Shown one piece after another: positions 1-7,621 of a stretch of DNA of 42,147 nt. The DNA lies in the NCBI GenBank assembly GCA_964511535.1, contig CAZEFW010000076.1, positions 1 to 42,147 of the forward strand. Reading direction: 5' to 3'. The notes under the pieces were generated by a model that did not search any database, was not told where the DNA came from, and saw only the letters and a list, made by a program, of their open reading frames with translations. A program made the translations under genes and the position numbers. The first letter of the stretch is position 1; every line of letters starts with the position of its first letter. The stretch comes from CAZCFB01 sp964511535 (lineage in GTDB: Bacteria; Myxococcota_A; Polyangia; GCA-2747355; CAZCFB01).

Positions 1-412
1 ATTTCACGATGCGCTCCAGCTGTGAGGCTGAACCGTCCAGGGCGTACTCCAGCAGGGTGGCCTCGTTCTCCGGTGTGACGATGCGGGTTATGGCCCGCGC
101 CTTGGAATAGGAGATTCGCGCCTGTGAGAACGCCTCCAGCACCAGGGGGCAGTCCACCAGCTTGCGGGCCACGCGCACCTTCTCCCGGGCCGTGTCCAGG
201 CGGTCTCCGGTACGGTAAGAGAGCCAGTGCGCGCACGATACGAAGCCCAGGTCGGCCCACCCCTCACGCCGGTCCATCTCCGCTATCAGCAGCAACAGCC
301 GGCAGGTGGCGGCCTGGATATGGGCGGACAGGATGGCGATCTCGTCAGCCAGCTTGTCGGTCGAATCGTGGGACAGATCGGGCGCGTTCTCGATTGGATT
401 TTCGAGGGTCAT
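1..412 (-). CDS. DUF222/13E12-type HNH endonuclease family protein, N-terminal part (runs off left edge)
   Basis: Reading the minus strand from an ATG at 412 gives 137 uninterrupted codons to the window edge, so the 3' part is missing. The visible part is mostly helical. It carries the pattern characteristic of the DUF222 (13E12 repeat) region found in front of HNH nuclease domains: residues reading GWADLGFVSCAHWLSYRTG, then TAREKVRVARKL, then ARISYSKARAITRIVTPENE. In this family the HNH motif lies C-terminal to this region, so it would be outside the window and cannot be confirmed. Such proteins are often multicopy and their role (mobile element remnant, repair or defence) is unclear. A near-consensus sigma70 promoter sits 36-64 bases upstream. 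An AAGG about 8 nt before the ATG may be the ribosome site. Confidence 0.85.
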   Translation of the reverse strand, partial: MTLENPIENAPDLSHDSTDKLADEIAILSAHIQAATCRLLLLIAEMDRREGWADLGFVSCAHWLSYRTGDRLDTAREKVRVARKLVDCPLVLEAFSQARISYSKARAITRIVTPENEATLLEYALDGSASQLERIVK

Positions 413-447
413 GAATGGGCCTTTTTGTGATTTATTTCGGAGGGTTA

Positions 448-476
448 AGTATAGTACCTGGGGCAGAAAAAGTCAA
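448..476 (-). promoter_or_regulatory. Sigma70-type promoter for the DUF222 gene
   Basis: On the minus strand, TTGACT (476-471) and TATACT (453-448) are separated by exactly 17 bases. Each hexamer differs from consensus at one position. Transcription would start near 442, giving a leader of about 30 nt before the ATG at 412. It lies in an AT-rich patch that contrasts with the GC-rich surroundings. It is one of the best promoter matches I found in the window. Confidence 0.8.
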
Positions 477-535
477 GCCATGGAGGGCGAATTTCGGCCG
501 TTAATTCGGCAGGTTTTGGGTGTTGTGAAGGGAGC

Positions 536-1783
536 TCAGGGGGTGGCGGTGCCGCCGGTCTCGTCGATGCCCAGCTCTTCCATGAACGCCTGGCAGGGGC
601 GGGCAATCTTGCCCGCCAGGTCCACGGCCTCCTGGTGAGCCTTCTTGGCGTCCTTGAACGCGCCCGCCTTGCGCAGCACGATGGCCAGGAAGCAGCGCGT
701 CTTGAGCGCCTGGGGCTGGATCTGCACGGCCTTGCGGAACGCGGCCGCGGCCTCCACCAGCAGGCCGAGGTCATTCTTCGCGAGGCCCATGTTCAGGTGC
801 GCCTCGTAGTTTTGCGGCTCCAGGGTGATGGCCTTTGTCAGCGGCGTCACCGCCTTCTCGGCCTCGCCCTGGTTGCTCAGGGCCATTCCGAGGGCGATAT
901 GGGCCGAAGGCTCGGTGGGCCCGAGGCTGGTTGCCTGCTGCAGGGTCGCCACGGCCTCGTCGTTCTTGCCGGTCTCCATCTGGGCCAGGCCCAGCTCCAC
1001 GTGAGCCTCGATGCTGCTCTTGTTGAGGGCCACCGCGTTCTTGAAGAACACCGTGGCGTCCTCGTAGCGCTCCTGGTCGGTCAGAGCGTAGCCGAGGTTC
1101 AGGTGCGCGTTGAAGTTGTTCGGGTCCAGGGCCACGGCCCGGCGCAGCTGACGCGCTGCCTGCTTTGGCTTGCCGCTGTCGCCCAGGGCGATGCCGAGGC
1201 CGATGGTGGCGCCCACGTTGGTGCTGTCCAGGCTCCGGGCCTCGGTGAAGGTCTTGATGGCCGCGGCCAGCTCACCGCGGTTGAGCTGCACCTGCCCCAC
1301 GCAGGTCTTGAGCACGCTGGAGCGCGGGTAGAGCTTCAGGCCGTCCTTGCAGATCTTCAGCGCGCGGCCCAGCTTGCCCTCTCGCAGCAGGTTGTTGGCG
1401 CGGGAGACCAGACTGTCCCCCTTGGCCGCGGACTTTGCCTTTGCCATGTCCACCACCACCACCATCTTGCGCGAACCTGGCCTGCCCGTCGGGTTGACCC
1501 CGGGCGCGGGCACCTCCTGCACCAGCGCCTTGCCAGGGACGCTGTCCCCCGCGGTCACCGTCACACTGGTCTTGGCCGGCACGACAGGGACTTTGCTGGC
1601 GGGGCCAGTTGCTGGCTTCACCGCGGGCGCATCGGCAGGCGCCGGAGCGGTTGTTGCTGGCTTCGTCTCGGCCTTCGCGGCGCGCCGCGGCTCCTTGCGG
1701 CAGCTAACCTGCCCTGCGGCCAGGGCCATGACCGCCATCGAGAGCAGCCCCGCCTGAATCAGCCGGTTGTGCATCAACTCCAT
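536..1783 (-). CDS. TPR-repeat lipoprotein/secreted protein
   Basis: A 415-residue protein if the ATG at 1783 is used; it follows GAGAGGTGGA, and a second ATG three codons later (1774) is also possible. The N-terminus is a hydrophobic signal segment ending at a Cys (AAGQVSC), a weak lipobox, so a lipoprotein is likely but the cleavage class is uncertain. A Pro/Ala/Thr-rich linker follows (about residues 30-100). Then come eight consecutive 34-residue TPR units to near the C-terminus, with the usual G-Y/L-A...P-N spacing. TPR arrays are protein-protein scaffolds; no catalytic motif is visible. It is divergently placed to the GT-C-like gene starting near 1822, so the two may share a control region. 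The partner protein is unknown. The tail (GIDETGGTATP) is low complexity. Confidence 0.9.
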   Translation of the reverse strand: MELMHNRLIQAGLLSMAVMALAAGQVSCRKEPRRAAKAETKPATTAPAPADAPAVKPATGPASKVPVVPAKTSVTVTAGDSVPGKALVQEVPAPGVNPTGRPGSRKMVVVVDMAKAKSAAKGDSLVSRANNLLREGKLGRALKICKDGLKLYPRSSVLKTCVGQVQLNRGELAAAIKTFTEARSLDSTNVGATIGLGIALGDSGKPKQAARQLRRAVALDPNNFNAHLNLGYALTDQERYEDATVFFKNAVALNKSSIEAHVELGLAQMETGKNDEAVATLQQATSLGPTEPSAHIALGMALSNQGEAEKAVTPLTKAITLEPQNYEAHLNMGLAKNDLGLLVEAAAAFRKAVQIQPQALKTRCFLAIVLRKAGAFKDAKKAHQEAVDLAGKIARPCQAFMEELGIDETGGTATP

Positions 1784-1821
1784 TCCACCTCTCCCGTTGT
1801 TCCTTCCCGGCTCCAAAAGAT

Positions 1822-3813
1822 GTGCCGACCTTACCTATTCTATTCTTACTATCGACCGGGCCCATTTATAATACTCCTTTGCTCCCCTCCGCGACATCAT
1901 CTGACGGCGCGACCCGGCCAGGGGCGGGATCGGGCCTCGCCCCGCTGGCTGGCGGCGCACTCGGCTTCCTGGCAGGTCTGGCCTGCTGGTTTCTGTGCGC
2001 CCGGTTCCTGCTGCCCCTGGTGGCGCCGGCCCAGGGCCCCGACGCGGCCGCGGGGCTCATCTCGAGGGTCGTGCTCGACGGATATGACAAGGCGCAGGAG
2101 ACAAGGGCCTTCTTGCTCGGCACCGTGCTGGTCCCCCTGGGGCTGTGGCTCGGGTGGCGGCTCGCAGGCGGCGTGCGCACCGCACCTGAGCCGGCGCCTG
2201 CTCCCCTGGAACCTGCCGGCGGGTGGCTTCGCTACCTCCCCTGGGCTCTGATGGGCGCGGTGGCCCTGCTGTCGGCGGGCACATCGGACCTCGTGCGACA
2301 GGTCAACCCGTGGAGCTCTTTCGGCTTCGAGGCCGAAGAGGGCGTCTACCTTGGGGCAGTCCAGGCGCTGCGCACCGGCCGCGTGCTGTACACCGACCTG
2401 GCCTTCCCCTACGGGCCGGTGATGATCCACGGGCTGGATCTGTGGTTGCGCATCTTCGGCGACACCGTGGCCGCGGCGCGGGCGCTGGTGCTGGTCCTGC
2501 ATGGGCTCGGTATCCTGACCGTGGGGCTCACGGTGCGGCTGGTGGTTGGCGGCCCGCACGCCGCCTGGGCGGGCCTGGCCGCAGCCGCGGCGGCCGCGGT
2601 GGTCTACCCACCCTTCGTGCCTCACCTCAACTCGGTGCTGCTCAGGCCCTGCCTCGGGCTGCTCCCCGGCGCCCTGCTGCTGGCGGCGTGCCGCCGCACG
2701 GCCGGCGTGTGGCGGTTCGCCGCAGGGGGGGCGCTGCTCGCCCTGGGCGGGCTCTTCTCCTTCGACGTGGCCGCGGTGGCCCTTGCCACTGCGCTGGTGG
2801 CGCTGGTGGCGGGGCGCGCGCCCCTGCGGGGCTGGCTCGCCGCCGGAGCCGGCGCGGTGGCCGCCGCCGCGCTGCTGCTATGGCCGGTGCTTCTGTCCGG
2901 CGCAGTGGGAGATATGCTGGCCCAAGCCTTCGACCTGCTCTCCCTGTCGGCCCTCGGTTACCAGGCGCTCCCCTACCCCGATCTGGCCGGGCTGTTCGTC
3001 AACCGCCAGGGCGTCTTCGGGGCCCACGCACCTGCCGATCTCGCCGACGCGGCCTGGTCCGCGCTGCCGCCCCTCGCGGTGTGGGCTGCCCTCGGCGTGG
3101 CGCTCTGTGGCCCCGGGCTTCGCCAGCCCGGGCGCCGCGGCCTGCTGGTGGCCGCGGTGGCCAGCGCGCTGCTGTTCAGGGGCGCCCTGGGGCGCAGCGA
3201 TCTGTACCACCTGTGGTTCTACGGCGCGGTGCCAATGGCGGTCCTGCCGCTCACCCTGGCCTTGACCTGGAACGCGCGCCGCTGGACCGCCCTGGCGGCA
3301 GCGGGGCTGCTGGTCGCCGGCCTCGCGTTGCTCGACGCGCCCGGCCGCACCCGGACGCCTCTGGAGCTCGAGCAGGCCCTATCCAGGCGGCAGGGCGTGA
3401 CCGGCCCCCTGACCCCGACCGAGGTCACGGGGCCCCGCATCGGCGCGGTGCGGATGCGCCCGCGGCTGGCCCGCCAGGTGAAGAAGGTGACCGCCCGCGC
3501 AGCGGCCCTGCCCCCTGGAGATGGGGTGATGTACTACCCGCTGGAGGGGATCTATTATTTCCTCTCCGACCGGCCATTGCCCACCCGCCATGTCCAGGCC
3601 TTCGACGCCGCCACCCGGGAGGGCCAGTGGCGCACCATCGCAGATCTGGAGCGCACGAAGCCGCGGTGGGTGTTCCGCTTCGCCGACCTGTTCAGGGTGG
3701 ACGGCATCCCGCAGGAGAAGCTAGTCCCCCTGGTTCACGCTTACCTCAAAAAGCTATATCGACCGAAGGAGGATCTCGGAGGCGTGGTCCTGATGCAGCG
3801 GATTCAGAATTGA
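1822..3813 (+). CDS. GT-C-type membrane glycosyltransferase-like protein (PMT/ArnT-like)
   Basis: About 644-663 residues with roughly ten or more hydrophobic Ala/Leu-rich segments and a soluble C-terminal part (about 540-663). After the first membrane segments comes EEGVYLGAVQALRTG followed by LYTDLAFPYGPVM. This matches the first-loop signature of family-39-like (PMT_2) GT-C enzymes, where the acidic pair binds metal or the lipid-phosphate-sugar donor. Such enzymes sit in the inner membrane and transfer sugars from polyprenyl-phosphate carriers outside the cytoplasm. The start is uncertain: the open frame begins at a GTG at 1822 without a clear ribosome site. A TATAAT at 1867-1872 would place transcription start near a TTG at 1879, which could be a leaderless start. 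No ATG occurs before the first membrane segment. Acceptor and sugar are unknown. Confidence 0.8.
   Translation: MPTLPILFLLSTGPIYNTPLLPSATSSDGATRPGAGSGLAPLAGGALGFLAGLACWFLCARFLLPLVAPAQGPDAAAGLISRVVLDGYDKAQETRAFLLGTVLVPLGLWLGWRLAGGVRTAPEPAPAPLEPAGGWLRYLPWALMGAVALLSAGTSDLVRQVNPWSSFGFEAEEGVYLGAVQALRTGRVLYTDLAFPYGPVMIHGLDLWLRIFGDTVAAARALVLVLHGLGILTVGLTVRLVVGGPHAAWAGLAAAAAAAVVYPPFVPHLNSVLLRPCLGLLPGALLLAACRRTAGVWRFAAGGALLALGGLFSFDVAAVALATALVALVAGRAPLRGWLAAGAGAVAAAALLLWPVLLSGAVGDMLAQAFDLLSLSALGYQALPYPDLAGLFVNRQGVFGAHAPADLADAAWSALPPLAVWAALGVALCGPGLRQPGRRGLLVAAVASALLFRGALGRSDLYHLWFYGAVPMAVLPLTLALTWNARRWTALAAAGLLVAGLALLDAPGRTRTPLELEQALSRRQGVTGPLTPTEVTGPRIGAVRMRPRLARQVKKVTARAAALPPGDGVMYYPLEGIYYFLSDRPLPTRHVQAFDAATREGQWRTIADLERTKPRWVFRFADLFRVDGIPQEKLVPLVHAYLKKLYRPKEDLGGVVLMQRIQN
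1867..1872 (+). promoter_or_regulatory. Candidate -10 element (TATAAT)
   Basis: A perfect TATAAT in an AT-rich stretch between the divergent TPR and GT-C-like genes. The best -35 (TTCTTA, 1843-1848, 18-bp spacing) is poor. If used, it lies inside the longest reading frame of the downstream gene and implies a start at or after about 1879. Motif only; no functional evidence. Confidence 0.4.
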
Positions 3814-3885
3814 CTTTTTGCCCGTTCCCGAGGCCGTGTTAGGTTTCATGGGTCCGATTCAATACTCGTGGGGTTTGGAGCACCA

Positions 3886-5292
3886 ATGCACAGCAGCGGC
3901 ATGCGTATCATCCTGATACACCCGAGGGTGCCAGCGCAGACCACCTTCGAGCGCATCGGCCGCTCCCACTTGCCGCCCCTGGGTCTCCTTTACATCGCCT
4001 CCGCGCTCATGAGGGCGGGACACCAGGTCAAGGTGCTTGACCTGAACTTGCCCCAGCCAGAAGACCTGGCCAGCTTCATCTGCGCCCACCAGCCGGACCT
4101 GGTAGGGCTCGGCAGCCTCTCTCCCGCCTTCGACGGCATGGCCAGGCTGGCGCAGGACCTTCGGGACCGCTTGCCCCCTGGCACCCCGCTCATCGCGGGC
4201 GGAGCTGACGTCACCACCAGCGCCGCCCGCTACCAGCGGCTCGACTGCTTCGACGCGCTGTTCGTGGGCGAGGCCGAGTACACCTTGCCGTCGTTCTGCG
4301 CCTCCTGGCCGACAATCCCGGACGAGCTCGGGATCATCCCACGCGGCGCGGACACGCGCCGGTTCAGGCGGCCACCCATGGTATCGCCGGACCATGTGCC
4401 CTTCCCCGCCCGGCACCTGCTGCCGGTGAAGAATTACCGGGGCGGCCCCGCGTTCAAGCGCCAGCTCCACTCCACCAGCATCTTCACTCACCGGGGGTGC
4501 CCCTACTCATGCACCTTCTGCGAAAAAGGCGTGCACATCGGCCCCATGCGCTTCCGCTCAGCCGAGAGCATCCTGGAGGAGGTTCGCCAGGTGAAGCGTG
4601 ACCACGGAATCACCGACATCCGCTTCATCGACGACGTGTTCATGGTCAACCGCAAGGTGCTCGACCAGTTCCTCGAGCTGGTGCTGCGCAGCGGCGAGAA
4701 GTTCAAGTGGCTGTGCACCGCGCGGGTGGACCACATGCGCGAGCCGCTGCTGCGCAAGATGAAGCGCGCCGGCTGCTACCGCCTGGAGGTGGGCGTGGAG
4801 AGCGGCAGCGAGCGGCTGCTGGAGATGGTGTGCAAGAAGATCACCCTCGCCGATGTGCGGCGATCATTCCGCGCTGCGAAGCGGGCCAGGGTGGAGCTCA
4901 TCGCCAACTTCATCCTCGGCTTCCCCACCGAGAGCGAGGACGAGATCCAGAAGACCATCGACCTGAGCATCGAGCTCAATCCCCACTGGGCCATGTTCTT
5001 CGACTACTACCCGCTGGCTGGATCCGTCCTGTCGCGGGAGCACGGCCTGGTCTGGGACGAGGATCGGCTCAACTTCACCGCCCCCGAGGGCGTCTTCCCG
5101 GTCCCGCGGGAGCGCCTGGACGACCTGCTGAACCAGGCCTACAAGCGGTTCTACTTCCGCCCTGACTTCGTGATGAACAAGATCAAGTCCGTGCGCAGCG
5201 GCTGGATATTGATGGACCTCGCCATTATGGCTGGCGCCTTCGGTCTGCTATCCTGGCAGCAGCACGGCGTGGCGCCACACCCGGCCGCCTGA
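3886..5292 (+). CDS. B12-binding-domain radical SAM protein
   Basis: 468 residues from the ATG at 3886, chosen because GGAG lies 5 nt upstream; a GTG at 3868 and an ATG at 3901 are alternatives. Residues 6-140 look like a Rossmann-type cobalamin-binding domain (RIILIHPRVP, LPPLGLLYIASALMRAGH, DLVGLGSLS, IAGGADV). The radical SAM core follows: C205-x3-C209-x2-C212 in HRGCPYSCTFCEKG for the 4Fe-4S cluster, then the usual LEVGVESGSE and NFILGFPTESEDE strands. The C-terminus has a hydrophobic stretch (WILMDLAIMAGAFGLLS) that may touch the membrane. Family members methylate unreactive carbons or cyclise substrates such as hopanoids, chlorins and natural products; the substrate here cannot be read from sequence. 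The hydrolase gene follows 26 bp downstream and is probably co-transcribed. Confidence 0.9.
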   Translation: MHSSGMRIILIHPRVPAQTTFERIGRSHLPPLGLLYIASALMRAGHQVKVLDLNLPQPEDLASFICAHQPDLVGLGSLSPAFDGMARLAQDLRDRLPPGTPLIAGGADVTTSAARYQRLDCFDALFVGEAEYTLPSFCASWPTIPDELGIIPRGADTRRFRRPPMVSPDHVPFPARHLLPVKNYRGGPAFKRQLHSTSIFTHRGCPYSCTFCEKGVHIGPMRFRSAESILEEVRQVKRDHGITDIRFIDDVFMVNRKVLDQFLELVLRSGEKFKWLCTARVDHMREPLLRKMKRAGCYRLEVGVESGSERLLEMVCKKITLADVRRSFRAAKRARVELIANFILGFPTESEDEIQKTIDLSIELNPHWAMFFDYYPLAGSVLSREHGLVWDEDRLNFTAPEGVFPVPRERLDDLLNQAYKRFYFRPDFVMNKIKSVRSGWILMDLAIMAGAFGLLSWQQHGVAPHPAA

Positions 5293-5318
5293 CCTTCCCC
5301 CGCAGCAGCGGAGGGCCC

Positions 5319-6395
5319 ATGAACCACAGGTTGATCTCCTTCGTCATCTCTGCCGTTTTGCTGTGGCTCATCGTGCTGTCCTATCTGCTGGCCCCCATGT
5401 TCAAGCCGGAGGTCAAGGAGCCCGGCGCCGCCGGGCCGGTGGACTCCCCTGACGAGAAGGATCAGCCCGACTGGAAGCCGTACCTGACCGTGGCGCCCTA
5501 CTACCGGTTCATGGACCGGCACGCCAAGCGCGGCAAGAAGATGAGCAAGGCCCAGTGGATCGCTTCCTGCAAATCCGCGGGCGACGCCCTGGACGGCGAC
5601 AAGCTGAAGAAGTCGCCCCACCTGAAGAAGACCATCCTGCAGGAGCTGAACATTGCCTTCTTGATGCAGGGCCTCAAGGACCGCCCCCTGCCGTACAAGG
5701 AGCTCGCCACCAAGGACCACGAGAAGTACGAGGAGCGCGCCCTGCTGCTGGAAGACCCGGAGGTAGGGCCGGTCAAGATCATCATCCTCAACCCCCACGA
5801 GCCCCTGCCCGGCAAGCCCGCGGTGCTGATCCTGCCAGGGCACAACGACACGGCGGAGAAGCTGCGAGACGACTTCTTCGGCGCCAGCCTGGCCAAGGCT
5901 GGGTTCCTGGTGACCACAGTGACCTTCAGGGCCTTCAACTGCGGCAAGGCGGAGCTGCAGGTCACCCTCGACATGGCCTACAACGGCTTCACCCTCATGG
6001 GGATGCGGGTCTACGAGACCAGCCTGGTGGTCAAGCACCTCAAGGAGGAGGGGCTGGTGGAGCCGGGCAAGATCGGCCTGCTGAGCCACTCGGGCGGCTG
6101 CTCACCCGCCATGATCATGCCGGTGATCAGCCTCGACTTCGGCGCCAACCTGTTCGACACCTACCCCAACTTCCTCGACTACGGCTGCAGCCACGAGGGC
6201 GAGCCCCCCGGCACCCACTGCGAGACCGTGCCCCAGCTGGCCTACTACCACGACCAGATCTGGCACAGCTGCGAGGACGTGGTGCCCACCGAGAAGCGCG
6301 ATTACGGCTACCAGAGCGAGAGTCCCAGAGGGGAGACCACGCAGGTGGTTAAGTTTTTTACGCGGCATTTGGCGGGAAAAGAAAACAAGAAATAA
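5319..6395 (+). CDS. Membrane-anchored alpha/beta-hydrolase-like protein
   Basis: 358 residues, starting at an ATG preceded by GGAGGG. An N-terminal signal anchor (about residues 4-26, ISFVISAVLLWLIVLSYLL) is followed by a charged linker and a hydrolase-like domain from about residue 165. PAVLILPGHNDTAEKL resembles the oxyanion region. LLSHSGGCS carries the likely nucleophile Ser258 in an S-x-S-x-G elbow, a variant of G-x-S-x-G. The C-terminal YHDQIWHSCED region could supply acid and His residues. The domain would face the periplasm. It may be a deacylase or esterase acting on the product of the adjacent radical SAM enzyme, but that is only a guess from position. The last codons (KENKK) fall inside an A-rich inverted-repeat arm, so the C-terminus has been shaped by that element. 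Confidence 0.75.
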   Translation: MNHRLISFVISAVLLWLIVLSYLLAPMFKPEVKEPGAAGPVDSPDEKDQPDWKPYLTVAPYYRFMDRHAKRGKKMSKAQWIASCKSAGDALDGDKLKKSPHLKKTILQELNIAFLMQGLKDRPLPYKELATKDHEKYEERALLLEDPEVGPVKIIILNPHEPLPGKPAVLILPGHNDTAEKLRDDFFGASLAKAGFLVTTVTFRAFNCGKAELQVTLDMAYNGFTLMGMRVYETSLVVKHLKEEGLVEPGKIGLLSHSGGCSPAMIMPVISLDFGANLFDTYPNFLDYGCSHEGEPPGTHCETVPQLAYYHDQIWHSCEDVVPTEKRDYGYQSESPRGETTQVVKFFTRHLAGKENKK

Positions 6396-6545
6396 GGAAC
6401 AAAAAACGAGAAATAAGAAAGTAGTGCAATGAAATGCGCTCGACTCCCCGGAGCCGTCAAAGCGTGAAGCCAAGGCCAGATGCCCAGGGCCTGCCCGGGA
6501 TTCCATTTTTAGTTCAGAGTTCTTTGTTCCTTGTTTTTTGTTTCG
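6376..6545. repeat. Imperfect long inverted repeat between convergent genes; possible bidirectional terminator or small dispersed element
   Basis: The left arm (about 6376-6412) is A-rich and the right arm (about 6510-6545) is T-rich. The reverse complement of the right arm aligns with the left arm over roughly 34 bases with few mismatches, sharing AAGGAACAAA flanked by A-runs. The interior (about 100 bp) is GC-rich like the genome. The element sits exactly between the 3' ends of the hydrolase gene (+) and the TPR gene (-), and each strand would end in a U-rich stretch, so two-way termination is a natural reading. The strong composition contrast also fits a small MITE-like insertion. Confidence 0.55.
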
Positions 6546-6557
6546 CGCGAAGCGCGG

Positions 6558-7580
6558 TCACGGCTTCGCCTTCCGCCCCTCGGCCTCGGCCTCGGCCTCC
6601 ACGTCCTCCTCCTCCGGCTCCTCCTCGATCTCCTCGTGGGGCAGCTCCTTGGCAGGCAGGCGGGAGAGGTACTTCTGGAACTCGTCCCGGTTGCGGATCT
6701 TGTCCCAGCCCGGGTCCTTGAACATCGCCTCCTGGTGCATGCGATCGCGGAAGTACAGCGGGTCACGGGCGGCGAAGCGCAGCAGGCGCACCGCGCCCTT
6801 GGGGTCCTTGCGGTTGGCGTGCACCAGGGCGAGCATGTAGAAGCCGTTGCCCTGGTCCGGCTCGGCGAGGCTCAGCTTCCACAGGTCATGCTCCGCCTCC
6901 TGGTAGCGGCCCATGTCGCACAGCGCCATGCCCCGGTTGTTGTGGATCTCCGCGTCCGGGGCGATGACCGCGGCGTGGGTGAAGGAGCTGACGGCTTCGC
7001 GGTACTTGCCCTGGTTGAGCAGCACCGACCCTCGACGAACGTAGGCCCGCACCGCGCCCGGCACCTGGGCGATTATCTGCTCGAACAGCTTCTGCGCCTT
7101 GACGTTCTCACCCGAGTTCTTGAACCCCTCGCCCGCCAGGAACATGGCCTGCAGGTTGGTCGGCTCCTTGGCCCTCAGCTTGGCCACCTCGGAGCGCAGG
7201 GCGTCGAACTGGCCGTCGTCCAGCAGCAACCAGATCTGCTTTGTCTCGGGGTTCGCGCCCGGCAGATCCCTGGCCAGGACCGCCCTGGGAGGCTTGCCGC
7301 CGAAGGGTGCCTGCTTCGGCTTGTAAGTGCCCAGCTTGTCCCACTGCGGCGGCACGGGCTTCTCATCCTTGCCCGCGGCCACCTTGGGATCGGCCAGGTA
7401 CTCCTTGATCGACTTTGTCGGGGCTGCGGGCGGGCCAGCGTCGCTCGTGGCATCTGCGATGGTCCCCGCGCCGCCGCTCGGGCCCGTGGTGATGGCCACC
7501 ACGCGGTAGGCCAGAAAGGCGGCCAGCAGCACCGGGGGGATGTAGTACAGGAGCCAGGGTTTTTTCGCGCGGGCGGCCAT
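6558..7580 (-). CDS. TPR membrane protein, paralogue A
   Basis: 340 residues from the ATG at 7580. One N-terminal membrane anchor (about 8-28, WLLYYIPPVLLAAFLAYRV) is followed by a linker, then TPR-like helices from about 100 to 265, and an acidic Glu/Ala-rich tail. It is clearly homologous to the protein at 17787-18878. Both have a short membrane anchor, a YKP..P-F-G/D-G/T-PP segment, the same number of TPRs, then an RLLRFAARDPLYFRDR-like block and a KYLSRLP / KYMKRLP block before an acidic tail. It is probably a periplasm-facing scaffold. It lies 41 bp downstream of the GT-C-like gene 7622-9604 on the same strand and is probably in its operon, suggesting it serves that membrane enzyme. No enzyme motif is visible. 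Confidence 0.85.
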   Translation of the reverse strand: MAARAKKPWLLYYIPPVLLAAFLAYRVVAITTGPSGGAGTIADATSDAGPPAAPTKSIKEYLADPKVAAGKDEKPVPPQWDKLGTYKPKQAPFGGKPPRAVLARDLPGANPETKQIWLLLDDGQFDALRSEVAKLRAKEPTNLQAMFLAGEGFKNSGENVKAQKLFEQIIAQVPGAVRAYVRRGSVLLNQGKYREAVSSFTHAAVIAPDAEIHNNRGMALCDMGRYQEAEHDLWKLSLAEPDQGNGFYMLALVHANRKDPKGAVRLLRFAARDPLYFRDRMHQEAMFKDPGWDKIRNRDEFQKYLSRLPAKELPHEEIEEEPEEEDVEAEAEAEGRKAKP

Positions 7581-7621
7581 GTTCGTTCACCGGAGGATCT
7601 GCGTCTGCTGCAACCTTAGCA

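Noticed and set aside
635..2251. Long plus-strand open frame opposite the TPR lipoprotein gene, with a His-rich stretch
   Set aside because: It is antisense to a well-supported TPR array; in GC-rich DNA the opposite strand often stays open, and the translation is Arg/Gly/His-rich with no domain.
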